DNA of 64,000 bases from Phymatolithon calcareum (Eukaryota > Rhodophyta > Florideophyceae > Hapalidiales). Below the pieces are notes generated by a model, which was not told the DNA's origin, searched no databases, and was given only the letters and a program-made list of their open reading frames with translations. The stretch covers positions 1,240,001 through 1,304,000 of the forward strand of contig OZ345352.1 of the NCBI GenBank assembly GCA_977006965.1. Direction: 5' to 3'. A program made the position numbers and the translations under genes. This document shows, one piece after another, positions 20,683 to 31,442 of this stretch. Every line of letters begins with the position of its first letter. The stretch's first letter is position 1.

Positions 20683-20735
20683 ACCAATCAGTGTGTTTAT
20701 GTTGCCATCATGGTAACCTAAACGCACTGATTGGT
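20683..20735. repeat. 53-bp foldback, 21-bp arms
   Basis: ACCAATCAGTGTGTTTATGTT (20683-20703) pairs with AACCTAAACGCACTGATTGGT (20715-20735) with two mismatches and an 11-base loop. It may be a minimal MITE. Confidence 0.6.
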
Positions 20736-21149
20736 TCGCACACCAGTCTTTTCCCGCCGGCCTTCAAGGAAGCTTTGCAATTGACGTGCATTATGCAAGA
20801 GGCAGGTTGCAGATGCATGATAAAAAATGTCCACTGCCTTTCGCCTTTTAGAAGAAAGCTTTCGTCTCTGGTACCGCTCATCAGATGCCCTCGAGCGGCT
20901 TCGTGTCATTACGGCGATATAGAATTCGAATGCACGCCGTATAAAGGTGCTTACTCTCCTCGAAGTGCAAAACTTCAGTTAGCTAATGGGGACTATCTAC
21001 TCCAGTTGCCGCCGGTCAAGGGATTCCACAACATGGCAATCCATTTTGAAGGGTGAGTTAATTGCGTTTAAATTGAAAAAGCTCCCTTGCGCTGAGGCAA
21101 GGTATAAATGCTGCTCTCAATGTCGGCTGATACGATGGCAACTGTTTTT

Positions 21150-21192
21150 ACTCAAATTGAGGCTTTTGGAGCTTTTAAAATATATCCCCTTT
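21150..21192 (+). mobile_element. LINE family B 3' tail
   Basis: CAAATTGAGGCTTTTGGAGC followed by TTTTAAAATATATCCCC matches the ends at 6041-6083 and 39045-39090. It marks the left end of the duplicated segment. Confidence 0.65.
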
Positions 21193-21430
21193 AAATAGAA
21201 ATGTCCTCCTCATATTCAAGGCTTCTACAGGCAACAGTGTTCTGCTCAAACCATGCGCTCCTGAAGCATGCAATCGTACTCTTGGAGGTGACCGAAGCGA
21301 TTGATAGTTTTGCCATCATAGCGTAACGGAGAGGCTGGAAATTGATTCTAATCATATTCATATTCACGACAAAGCACTACTGTACCATGTGGTCGTGGAA
21401 TACCAGACATAATCCTAGAGACGCCCTAGT

Positions 21431-21502
21431 GAGGGTAGCACCTGAGGAAGCCTTGCCCGTGTATTCGTATGACTGTGGGGCTTTAAAAAATAAATAAATA
21501 AA
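21431..21502 (+). mobile_element. LINE family G 3' tail
   Basis: GAGGAAGCCTTGCCC followed by GACTGTGGGGCTTTAAAAAA and three AATA units. The same tail is inverted at 21713-21790 and present at 5566-5640. Confidence 0.6.
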
Positions 21503-21712
21503 CTGCCATATGGCACTCAGAAGAGAGTGGAACAGAGATATTTTGAACAAGCTGGCTCAACCTGCTGATCTGACAAGAGTTTGCCTTTCAGCGGTAACGC
21601 CGCAGAGAGCACCCATAAGCTTGGGTATTTTTCAAGTCTGGAATTGTGGTATGCGTTACTTGACCTCACGCGTATGGGTCTGGGGTATGCACTGCTATTT
21701 CCTGGGATGTGT

Positions 21713-21935
21713 TTTTTTTATAAATCAAGATTATTTAAAAGCCCCACAGACTTCCGAAGATATGGGCAAGGCTTCCTCTGATTGATGCTACCTACCTTTG
21801 TGCAGCTCACGAAACGCTCACCAATTGGCGAACGAACGACCAGCAAAATGCCTGCGACCACAAATGCTGTAATTCCGTCCAGCCGGCGGCTGCGGACGAC
21901 TGCGTCCCGTGTGACAAGACAGCCCTGGGCGAGCG
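21713..21935 (-). mobile_element. LINE family G insertion absent from the paralogous segment
   Basis: On the minus strand it ends with GAAGTCTGTGGGGCTTTTAA. It is bordered by similar TTCCTGGGATGTG (about 21700) and TTCCCTGGGATATG (about 21941). The paralogous site near 39540 has a single uninterrupted CATTCCCTGGGGTACATCTC, which acts as the empty site. Confidence 0.6.
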
Positions 21936-22284
21936 CACGGCGTTCCCTGGGATATGTCTCGCGGAGCTTCTGTACAGTCCATAATTTATTGTGGAGAGTA
22001 TGATATGATAGCGGTAGCAATATCAGTGTCAGAGTGTTGCGAATAATATTTTTGCAGGTTCCAATTGGCCATGCACAATCTTTATGTAGACACGCCATAA
22101 CGTAAAATAACATTTGTTCGAGATTGACGCTACATTTTCAAATGGAAGGACAAGACCTTTGTGTCGGGCGTTCTAGAACTTCACCTGTGCTGCATGCGCT
22201 ACAGTACCATAACTCTTCAATCTCGCGGAAAAATCGATCGAACACTGAACGTTAATGCCCGTATGGCAAGGCTGAACTACAAAA

Positions 22285-23646
22285 ATGGCGTTTGTACTCC
22301 ATCATGTCAAACGATTATGGACAGCTGCCGGATTCAGGACTCAACCGATCTGTGCCCGACGATGGACATGTACTTCAAGCCTTTCGTCTGCATCTGCCCA
22401 GACGGCTGCCGTAGAAACGAAGCACGATCGTTCCGAAGGATATGCGTCCTCCAGCGAAACACGCAGTGACCCCGAATTCAGGGCAGGCACCTCAGTCAAG
22501 TTCTGGAAAAGCTTCGATTCTTGGGCGCCCTCGGCGTTGCCGAATCTCCTTTCGGATTTACAACGCGATGTCACAAATGACCCTTCTTCTCTTTCGTACT
22601 ATGTGTATTGTTTTGGCCGGACTATGTTCTTCGCTGGTCAGGGACTATTGTCACTTCGAATTCAATCAATGCTCTCTTCCAACAACCGATATAGATCTCG
22701 CAATTTGAACCCCTCTTCTCATTTTGCAGAGGCTGGCTATGCGTTCAGGCAAGACTACGAGAATATCCACAATGGAATTTACAAGAGACCATGGGACATG
22801 AGCCTTCGACACCGACAATTCAACCCTGCATATGCAATCCGAAATATGGCTCGTTTCCAGAGAGAGGCACAACATAATCTTTCAAAGAGACGTTCTGAAA
22901 ATCCGTCAACTGATATTTGGATGTCATCTGTATCGTTTCCGGAGTACTATAAGCAAACTTATCATTTCCAAACCGACGGTTGGATGTCATCAAAGTCTGC
23001 GGATGTTTATGAGATGAGTACTGAAACTCTCTTTATCGGCCGCCAAGATTCAATGCAACGCCTTGCGCTCGTAGCTCTATCCGACTACATGGGACAGTTT
23101 ACTGGTGATGATGCGCCAAAAGTTCTAGAACTTGGAGCAGGAACTGGTCGCCTAGCAACGTTTGTTCTAGATAACTTCCCAAATATCGACTATACGTTGA
23201 ACGATCTCAGCCCATTTTATCTTGAAAAAGCAAGAGAGAACGTGCAATACTGGAAGAACTTCAGCGGATCAGGACGCAGAAACGGTTCCGTATCGTATTT
23301 GCATGGTGCAGCGGAGAATATTTCTTTGCCTTCGCAGTCATTTGAAATTATTTTCGCCGTCTACTTATTCCATGAGCTACCGCCAGTAGCAAGAAGGAAT
23401 GTGGCGAAGGAAGTGGCGCGACTTTTGAAGCCAGGTGGGATCTTCGCCTTAGTTGATTCTATTCAATTTGGGGACCGCGACTCTCGGGATGACAAGCTCG
23501 ATATCTTCCAGAACTTCAATGAACCTTGGTACCCCTCCTATATACGTGAGGACTTCGGAAAGTTGTTCAAGGAATTCGGGCTTGTACCGTGTCGGAAAGA
23601 AATTAGTTCAGTTACCAAGTTATTGACATTCAAGAAAGAAATGTAG
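22285..23646 (+). CDS. SAM-dependent methyltransferase, copy 2
   Basis: Class I SAM-dependent methyltransferase of 453 residues, substrate unknown. Motif I is VLELGAGTG at residues 280-288, with LNDLSPFYLEKAREN after it, then FEIIFAVYLFHELPP and LLKPGGIFALVDS. The N-terminal 50 residues are basic and Ser/Thr/Ala-rich (HHVKRLWTAAGFRTQ), which could direct the protein to an organelle. The start is a real ATG at 22285. The gene is intact and intronless. It is closest to the pseudogene at 40591-41933, which arose with it in a segmental duplication, and more distant from the copy at 8342-9736. Motif I here is the canonical GAGTG, whereas copy 1 has AGGTG. Confidence 0.9.
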   Translation: MAFVLHHVKRLWTAAGFRTQPICARRWTCTSSLSSASAQTAAVETKHDRSEGYASSSETRSDPEFRAGTSVKFWKSFDSWAPSALPNLLSDLQRDVTNDPSSLSYYVYCFGRTMFFAGQGLLSLRIQSMLSSNNRYRSRNLNPSSHFAEAGYAFRQDYENIHNGIYKRPWDMSLRHRQFNPAYAIRNMARFQREAQHNLSKRRSENPSTDIWMSSVSFPEYYKQTYHFQTDGWMSSKSADVYEMSTETLFIGRQDSMQRLALVALSDYMGQFTGDDAPKVLELGAGTGRLATFVLDNFPNIDYTLNDLSPFYLEKARENVQYWKNFSGSGRRNGSVSYLHGAAENISLPSQSFEIIFAVYLFHELPPVARRNVAKEVARLLKPGGIFALVDSIQFGDRDSRDDKLDIFQNFNEPWYPSYIREDFGKLFKEFGLVPCRKEISSVTKLLTFKKEM

Positions 23647-24377
23647 TCTGCCATTTCCTCACCGTCGTTGTTCGTGTATCGCGTGAAGAGCATTCATACT
23701 TAGATTCTAGCTTTTCATTCAATATTCGTTATCCTTTCTTGAGATAAACAATCCCGCTTCCCCATTGGAACGATATGAAATCAAACCTTGAGGCGACCAC
23801 CTTGATTGGAATGTGTTCAACCGGTCAAAGTAATTATCACCACGCACTATAGAAGACATTGTAGAGTCGCAGCGCATTTAACGTACCGCGAAAGACCGTA
23901 CTGGTGCTTGTGCGACAATCACATTTCCAATGAGAATAAACTTGCAGATGATAAACACCGCAGAAACACTAGACAATCAATTATTTATCAGCCCTCTGAA
24001 GAATAGTGTCCATGATCAAATCTATGCAGACAATTTGCTGCCTGTTGAACTCAAGTGTGTGTTTGGCATCCATGAAACTACGAGGGCGAGCTGATTGTTA
24101 GGCCTTCCATGCTCCTATGAAGCTGAAGAAGCTGATATTGGTGACACGTTGGACAAAAGTAACAGCCAGTAGGGAATATATTAGTAATTCTCTGCTGTTG
24201 CTAGTTGTACACTGCTGACTACATGACAATTGAACACGCTTGAGGGGGTCCTGATGAATGTGTGGCTCCAACTCACTCTACGAAAAAGCTTCAAATAGCA
24301 GTATATTTTACGTTCCTCAAACGCACAGTACAGCTTCAGGATCCTTTTCTTTGTGCGAACAAGGTTAGAAACCTGTG

Positions 24378-24465
24378 TCCCATCTGGTCACGTGGTTAAC
24401 TGACTCGAGGAGCGCGCTGTAATGCGGCCAAGGGAAGGTCACGGGTTCGAGTCCCCGGTGTGTAA
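24378..24465 (+). ncRNA. tRNA-like sequence, possible SINE head
   Basis: GGTTCGAGTCC at about 24448 fits the tRNA B box exactly, and TGGTCACGTGGTTAA at about 24383 resembles an A box 60 bp upstream. The T-arm keeps only three of five pairs and no 7-bp acceptor stem could be formed, so it is not a working tRNA. It lies where similarity to the paralogous segment ends, as expected for an inserted tRNA-derived SINE. Confidence 0.35.
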
Positions 24466-24994
24466 CTGTTTCCAGTGAAGATTACTGACTCTGTTCTTTC
24501 TCCTAATTTATCACGTATTACACATATTTCGAAAGTGTTTTTCGCATTGCACAAGGGGGTCCAGCAGATGTGCAGCACACATGTACAAGTTGAAAAGTTG
24601 CCGTAATGAAAAGAGACCAATATTTCTGGCCGTCCACTTGGACTAGCGATAAGTGACTAAGTAGGAAGTAATGAACAAAATGAGCCACTGTTTTGCGAGC
24701 CTCTTTGGGACGAGAGCGGATTCATAATCACGGAAACGAATGTCTGGCGGTTGCGGGAAAACAAGCCAAATTAGGATTTTTTATTTTCCGAAGCCCCTAC
24801 ATGAAATAATGTACTTAATGAAATCAAACAGCATTTGCCAAAGTTGATTACAAATTTTACGTCGAACATGCTTATTAAAACATTATTCCAAGTGGTCCTG
24901 TTTCTTGAAAGCGAGACAGAACTACAATTTTTAATGGACCTTATCCTAGTAATATAGGAAAAAGAGAGGCTCGGAATGCATCATTAGTTGCGTT

Positions 24995-25727
24995 CAGGGA
25001 TCGGAACAATGCCATTGCAAGCGATTGGAGAAAAAGATGCAATACCCAATGCGGAGGGCGTCTCACACGGCGATGCAATGCGAATTGCAATACTGGTAGT
25101 CGTAGAAATCCTAATTGCAATGATTTCGGGCGATGAATATCGTTTAATGGTCATGTAAAGCATAAAACACTACAACAGAAACAGCCACACATTCACGGCA
25201 CTATAAAGCCCAACTACAAGACACAAAGCACTCCCATTAGAACATAATGTATTATGCTGCGAGGTTGCTAAGGAGAAGCCATCATGGTGCAACCTGAGGG
25301 TTTCCCTTGCATCTGATGTAATCGCATAAGTACCACACTAGGGTATAAGCGCACATGGAACATGAAGCGTTATACTGCCAGGTTGCAAATGAGCAGCCAG
25401 CAAGGTACAATATGATAAGGGTTTGCCTTACATATGCTGTTATCACGTGGAATCGACAGTGACGTTGTAAGAAAATAGCCAGCACAGTGTAATCAATGAA
25501 AGTATGCCTTCATGTACTATTGCCGGGATGTCGACGATTCGTGGTCAGCTGGCGCACGACTGGTACGTAGTTAGGGTACCTAAATTAATGTAGCCACTTC
25601 AGCAATCGGTATTGAAATCACCAAACATGGCGCAATGCAAATTGCAATGCTGCAGAATGACCCAATCTTCGATTTCTATTGAGGATTGCAATTCATTGCA
25701 ATGTCAATCCATTTTAACCGACCCCTG
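24995..25727. mobile_element. Non-autonomous hAT-like element with 8-bp target duplication
   Basis: The 8-bp GTTGCGTT flanks both sides (24987-24994 and 25728-25735). Inverted ends are CAGGGATCGG and CCGACCCCTG. Sub-terminal regions hold many ATTGCAAT-type motifs (GCCATTGCAAG, CGAATTGCAATAC, AAATTGCAATGC, GGATTGCAATTCATTGCAAT), typical of transposase-binding repeats. Inside, 25200-25500 has degenerate repeats of about 110 bp around GAGGTTGC/CAGGTTGC and GGGTTT(C/G)CCTT. No transposase is present. An 8-bp duplication with CAGGG ends points to the hAT superfamily. Confidence 0.85.
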
Positions 25728-25735
25728 GTTGCGTT

Positions 25736-27229
25736 ACGTTAGCTACAGTGTGAAAAGAAAAAGAATGTAAAGATTTGTCTTGGCCCAAGCGATTCGCAAG
25801 CACAATGAAGTGCTAGAATCGCTTGCTAACTGTTTCATGTGGCGCTCGCAGTTTTTGTAAACTAGGGTCATCAGACCCCGGAGGATTTACAACTCGGGGG
25901 TCCTTGCAGCCTCCGTCAATCAATATTGTATCGCGATCGCGAAGTGCGTGCATCAGCCTATATCGGAAAAATTCAAGATTAGCACCATCTTCCATCCGCG
26001 AAGGGCACATGCACCCAAACAATGTCTCTAGTCTCTAAAACAAGTCCAACTTCATAGCGTAGCCTAGCACCTTTACAGTTAAAAGAATAGCACTTGGAAT
26101 CAAAAGGAGTGGTCTCCTGGATACGAAAGTCTGTATTGTCGACCAACATTCGACAATTGGTCAAAACTTTTCCTGTTGGCGATGTTCAAAACGAATCTAA
26201 AACCCGTTCAATCCAATTAAAGTATATGAAAATGAGCGAAAGCAAAAGAGCTTGTCTACAAACCACTTTCAGGCTCGATAGTAAGCGGACAAAACTTTAG
26301 CTCCACTTTCGAAATGTTTTTTCGTCAGCATCAGCTAGTTCGCAGTGCAAATTCTCGGAAGCACAAACCTTAAGAAAAAGAAGGGCACACAAAAGATGCT
26401 TCAAAACCTCTCCTTGGGGTATATATTGACACAGTAGCGCCAAATTTGATCGAAAACTCTAGCGATAGTATCGAAGAGAGCACGATAACGCCTATCGGCA
26501 ACAGGAAGGTAGCTCAGTGCGCATTTGCTGAAGATAGCAGTGCCTTCAGCGGCAAAAACTGAAAAAGGAACATCGAATTCTTTATATTCCCTGACGGTTG
26601 TGTGAGCAGGAGGTGATCAGTGTGGTGTGCTTCCTTTCACTTTTCTGAAAACGTAGGTGTGGGCCGTTATGAGTAGTACCTTACGAAGTGATTGGACGAG
26701 ACTTGCTTCCATTATAAAATGAAATTTCTATACAATTACAATACGTGAGAACTTCGCGTAGTGATTGAAAGATTTTATAAACGAGTACGTAACTCAGTTG
26801 CAGATTCCGAATTTGACCGAAGTGTAGACGTATTTCCAAAAACGCGTTCGACTTACGCATTTTAGCAAAACGTAATGGCCTCTGATTCGCAAGAAACCTA
26901 AAATATTTCAACTTTTTACACATGTTCTGTGAGCCACTGTCGCTTAAATCAAGAATAATTGAAATTAATCAAATAACCTATAAATACATTGTGATGCACG
27001 AGTTTAAGTATTTCAAAACAAGGCGAAATTGGACAATTCTGCCAGTCCTGTAACGTCTCTACTGTGCTGTGGGGTTTAAAGCGCACAGGTTGGCAATCGG
27101 ACTTTGGTCAGGTTGTTCCCTCTTCACATTTTTGATGATTTTTAATTGAAATATTTACTTTTTCGTGTCACTCAATCTCCCCCGAACGCTCGCTCGAGCC
27201 GAGATGGGAGGATTATATCGATTTGAATC
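25736..27229. other. No supported gene
   Basis: AT-rich sequence with short frames only. Nothing recognisable was seen. Confidence 0.5.
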
Positions 27230-27718
27230 ATGCATGTAGCTACGATGTCAAGCGACTCAAACAAGATGCTCCCACTCTGGCGACACTCGTCAGGGCGGAA
27301 CTCTCAGCATCTCGATGGCGGCGACAACGAAGAGGAAGACGTTTTAGAAGACGGTGCGTTCGCGTTCCGACCAATGTTTTCTATGGGCCAATGGAAGCAC
27401 ACTCTTACCGGGAACAAAAGGCTGTCTATTGCGATTTTGCTTCCTTATGGAGTTAGAGAGAAGAAGAAACTCCATGAGGTAAGGGTTTCTGAGGATGGAA
27501 TGTATCTTACAATCTCTGTGAATTGGCCACAGGCCTTGATTAATCTCTACATGTTTCACAAGTCATGGTTAGATGTAGCCCACAGCGGAAAGATTTTTCT
27601 AAGGATTAAGTCTTTTAAAACTTCGCTGAAGAGACTGATCAGGACGAAAAACGAGACTATCACTTCCTCCTACAAAATTGCGCTCCCATTCCACGTGAAA
27701 TCTACATATCGGACATGA
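27230..27718 (+). CDS. Hypothetical 162-residue protein
   Basis: A single-exon frame from ATG 27230. The N-terminus is acidic (GGDNEEEDVLEDGAF), followed by a more ordered stretch, GNKRLSIAILLPYGVREKKK, then VRVSEDGMYLTISVNWPQAL and a basic C-terminus ending KIALPFHVKSTYRT. The alternating hydrophobic pattern suggests a small beta-rich domain. I do not recognise the family. It could be the 5' part of a gene or a transposon ORF1 that stops early: a further unrelated frame runs at 27761-28132. Codon use and length make it more credible than neighbouring frames. Confidence 0.45.
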   Translation: MHVATMSSDSNKMLPLWRHSSGRNSQHLDGGDNEEEDVLEDGAFAFRPMFSMGQWKHTLTGNKRLSIAILLPYGVREKKKLHEVRVSEDGMYLTISVNWPQALINLYMFHKSWLDVAHSGKIFLRIKSFKTSLKRLIRTKNETITSSYKIALPFHVKSTYRT

Positions 27719-28252
27719 AGAGAAACAAGCCCTTCTTTGTATAGCCTGCCATGAAGACTGGTGATGGGGTTGACACTCCACCGACGTTCAGAGCTGACTA
27801 GTCAAATGACTGAGGTACGGAGAACACCACAGTCTTTTGGACATTTTGACCTCACGTTAATGGTTCTAATAGGTTTTTTGCGTTCCGAGAAAGAACTGGA
27901 TAAAACGCAGCTCATCCAGTGCTCCGTCTTGAAAAACTCATTCATTCATTGCGTGGCATGGGATCAATCTGGCGCGTCGAGCGAGGAATACGCTTGTCAA
28001 GAGAGATTTCTTGAGTGGGTACAATTTTCACAAAGTCTGTATTGGAAATCTCCTCAAAAATCGAACCCTCTTCCATCTCCCAATCACCTCCAAAGATGTA
28101 ACTTGTACAGCACGTTCATCGCGCCATCCTAGCGTTGCCCATCGATGCAATAACCGTTTTCCATCCACCTGACTTTGCCTCTTCGTTTTTTCAAGCGAGC
28201 CTGTAATACGAAACTATGGACCGAAGGTAGCATTCTCGTTGTCGTGTACTTA

Positions 28253-28678
28253 CAGTGTAAGCGCTTGTAAGCTATGTAAGACCTGTAAGATGTAAGCAGG
28301 GGTTCTAGGGTTTGCCCTTGGTGATCCTTCATGGTGTACGTACGCATCGAAACCTATAGTACTGTAATGACTGTAATGCTATCTGTAATGGCTTGCTGTA
28401 AATGCAAGCAGTAATGACAATTTGAAGGGAGTTATTTGTGTAGGAGTATGATACTGGCGTTGAACGCCACAAGTGGAGACACTCACGGTCTACATGGACT
28501 CACGTTTTAAAATAAACAAACCCGTCTAGACGACTTTAATGTGTGGAGTGCCCTCTAGCGTGCCTCCGGCACACACTTAACGAAGCACTACCAACGCGTA
28601 CGTTACAGTAGAAAATATTTCTACTTTTTTAGCATGCCTAGCGGATTATCCTCGTATAGCTTACAGTTGCTTACACTG
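28253..28678. mobile_element. Tc1/mariner-like MITE, 426 bp
   Basis: Begins CAGTGTAAGCGCTTGTAAGC and ends with the complement of CAGTGTAAGCAACTGTAAGC, so the inverted ends cover about 25 bp with few mismatches. Each side is flanked by the dinucleotide TA (28251-28252 and 28679-28680). CAGT ends with a TA target are the Tc1/mariner pattern. It encodes no transposase. Confidence 0.7.
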
Positions 28679-29012
28679 TAACCAATACAGTGGCGGCGCC
28701 TGCGGCGGGCTAGAGCCGCTTCGCGGCTTCCAGATTTTTCCACTGCTCCATTTCTGATACTGCAAAGTCATCCTTTGCTCCAATTCTTTTTCTATGATGG
28801 TCGTCGCTTCGTGGCGCCCTCGGCTTTTTGCCAGGGAACAACCAGACCACAACCAGTGTGCCAACTTGTGCGTTTCAAGACCCACAACTCTGCATGTGCG
28901 ATTCCGAAGGCCAGAGTATTCGCCTGTCTGCTGGGATCATATGTTGGTCCCTACATCACTGAGATCAGGTGGACTGCTTCAGTCGGACGAATCAGTTGAA
29001 GGCTGCCCAGAA

Positions 29013-30922
29013 GAGATCGGAACAGTTCAATTGCAAGAGATTGCTACTCAACTTGCAATGCGCAATACGAATTGCTCCTGGCTGAATCTTGGAATGACTA
29101 TTGCAATGCACCAAGGCGGGCAATCTATAGTACTCTATTTTACCTCAAGAAGGAACATTTCTGTCAAACATTAAACTACCTCGAGTTCAGCATGGTCATT
29201 ACATGGAGCTGCCTTCTATGGGATCTTCCGTGACTTCGTGGGCTTTGATTTGAGCTTCCGCGTTCTCCGAGCGAGATCCATTGATCGCCTCGCTCACCAT
29301 TTGGGCATTCCAGAATCGGTCGTTTGCTTTGAGGAAAACGAGTGCCTTACGGACAAATTAGATGTGTGCCTCGGAGTTGAAAGTAGTGGCTTCAGCAGTG
29401 GTGTCACTATCTTCTGTGTCCTCTGAGGCAATCTGGCCCATTGGAAACATTCCCAGCAATGTAAGGCGAAGCGCGACGATCGATACCGAGCGAGCATCTA
29501 TACGAGACGTAGAAATAGTGCAATATGAAGCAATAGCCGCAAAATAATGCACGCTGTTGCAAGGCAACCCGTCGTAAGTATATCATCGTGAGTACCATCC
29601 AGTTCGGCAGCGATTCGGCTCTCAGCGAGCTCGACAAGTTAAAAGAGCACGTGGATGACCGTCCTGACGGAAGCTTGACATCGCTTCGGTGTCTTCCACG
29701 TGAGCCAATGGCTGATTTCTCATGACAATCAGTCGAATATACGCATGAACCGCTTTGTCATACGCAAACATAGACCGGACTGTGAAGGGGGAGCGTATTG
29801 TACCGTCTTTCTGCTGCATTGTAGTAGTATGGATGGGTGGCCTTGAGGCCTTGCTTTTCCCCACCATTACAGCCCACATGGGCTTACACGCTGTGCCCTC
29901 GACTCCGTCGTCCCCTCCGTTTAGGTTTATTTCTAGTATGATAAGACCGATTTGGTAATATATGGCGGGCTTTCGGCCGCCGGCCCTCAGTAAAAGGGGC
30001 AACCCGTGTTTGGTCCAGATCGACCGTCTTCAGTTCCAACCTTCGCGGACCTTTCGCCTCAGGGAAGGCCCCGCGTACGACCTCGACTCTACGCCGTCGG
30101 TCGAGCCTCGGTCCTAGGACCCTCGCCCCTGTGTCTGCGCACGGACGTTTGTGTCCTCTTGCGATTGGACTCCAAGTCCGTGTGTGTGTTTTGTTGTTTG
30201 CTCTGCCACTATCCTCCATCGGGAGAGACCAATCGCTGGAGCCTTGCACGGCCTCTACGGCCAACTGTTCCCGGACTACTTAGAGGCGTCGATCCGCCGA
30301 TCTACGCTACCACTTGCATTGTGAGCACCGCCTCGTTGCAGAGGCGCTGTAGAGTAGCGTCTTGTGTAGATGGTGTTTTGCCTTTAGTGTAGCATCGTTT
30401 GAGGTGATCGTTCGGATTCCTGTAGCCGGTGTTCTCGATGTATGACACGATAGCATTGGGGCAGCTCGACCTCGGGCACCAATGCTGCAGGCAGTCTCTC
30501 TCGACCCAGGCTCCGGGCTTTCTCTCAATCACATACCGCTTCACATTGCAAACGAGCGGCATCAATCCGAACGATATCTTTAGGGTTCGGCTTGTTCATG
30601 GCGACTAGGGGCCCTCGTGCTCGGTGGAGTGTCGATAAGGTGAGAATGACTGCCGTTATTGAGACTGTATTGTATACCTCTTGATGCTGTGTTTCGCAGT
30701 CTACGTAACAATGCATCACTACGTTATGCGCACAGCTGATGCCCTTGGAAAGCTTAACTTCACGCCCCATTTCGATGTTAGCCGGTAAGCTAACGAAACG
30801 TAGCCTTCGCGTGACGAGACTCTGCGTACTATATGGATGGAGCCTCGACGATGCAATAAGTATTGCAATACCGGAGCTCTCCCCAATTTCACATTGCAAT
30901 TCCAATATATTGGGTCCGAGCA
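29013..30922 (-). mobile_element. Possible hAT element remnant with BED-like finger
   Basis: The left boundary GATCGGAACAGTTCAATTGC resembles the left end of the hAT element at 24995 (GATCGGAACAATGCCATTGC). The right boundary, inverted, reads CTCGGACCCAATATATTGGA then ATTGCAATGTG. Both sides carry TTGCAA repeats. No target duplication could be found, so limits are uncertain. The interior includes a zinc-finger frame at 30302-30562. Confidence 0.35.
30302..30562 (-). CDS. BED-like zinc-finger fragment
   Basis: An 86-residue frame from ATG 30562. CPRSSC, then 21 residues, then HLKRC gives a C2HC arrangement (C-x4-C ... H-x3-C), with TGYRNPNDHLKRC resembling the aromatic-to-H end of BED fingers from hAT transposases. 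The stop follows soon after, and no RNase-H-like transposase core is seen downstream, so this is at best an N-terminal remnant. It could also be a chance pattern. Confidence 0.35.
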   Translation of the reverse strand: MPLVCNVKRYVIERKPGAWVERDCLQHWCPRSSCPNAIVSYIENTGYRNPNDHLKRCYTKGKTPSTQDATLQRLCNEAVLTMQVVA

Positions 30923-30923
30923 A

Positions 30924-31025
30924 GTAAATCTGTCCCCGGCATTAAGCTAAACTTCGAAAAAGTTGTTTGATTCTGTAAACGGTGATTTAAATGGTGGTCT
31001 GCCTTCATGCCGGGGGCAGATTTAC
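30924..31025. repeat. 102-bp foldback element
   Basis: GTAAATCTGTCCCCGGCAT at the left pairs with ATGCCGGGGGCAGATTTAC at the right: 19-bp arms with one mismatch around a 64-bp AT-rich centre. Probably a MITE. Confidence 0.65.
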
Positions 31026-31442
31026 CTTCATCACCACAGGCGCCCTCTCTTTCGTCAACAACTTCGAAAAATGCTCTGGTACAAGAGATGAATTGACAGT
31101 TTGCCAGCGACGGTACAGATGTTTCCCTTTCTGAGGTGAAATCAGCTCTAACGTCCGCTCCATCATTGCACGCACTGATGAGGGGCTACTCTCTTGCTGT
31201 TGCGGTGACCAGAAAACACGCTTTACAGCTATCTGCTACTCAAAATGGAGCTCGCCTGATCATTTCTCCACCTGTAGCTTCTACAACAAAAGGTCTTTGA
31301 ATGAAGTATTAGAGCCCCAGAGGCCCAATAAGTCTACCATTTTGCAATAAATTTCTAGATTTTTTAGGCCCACATAGAATAAAACTGCCCCTGGCTGCTG
31401 TAATGGCATATCATAAGTGCACATGTGCAAAGTGAGTAGATT

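Larger units (their letters stand above)
21145..24400 (+). repeat. Segmental duplication, copy 1
   Basis: This segment aligns by eye with 39050-43360 in the same order and orientation: a LINE B tail, a block with GGCAACAG(T/A)GTTCTGCTCAA, a block with AAGCTTGGGTATT, the methyltransferase reading frame, and about 700 bp of 3' flank (for example CTCTGCTGTTGCTAG and ACACGCTTGAGGG). Similarity is roughly 80% in the aligned blocks, with insertions private to each copy. The two copies are about 18 kb apart. Confidence 0.75.

Noticed and set aside
20655-21056. 133-residue frame with several cysteines
   Set aside because: It starts inside the foldback at 20683-20735 and has no signal peptide or family match.
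24378-24465. Functional tRNA gene
   Set aside because: No acceptor stem and only three T-stem pairs. Kept only as a tRNA-like candidate.
29884-30392. GC-rich opposing frames of about 126-128 residues as a gene
   Set aside because: Both strands are open and neither has a recognisable domain or clear splice sites. Probably composition.
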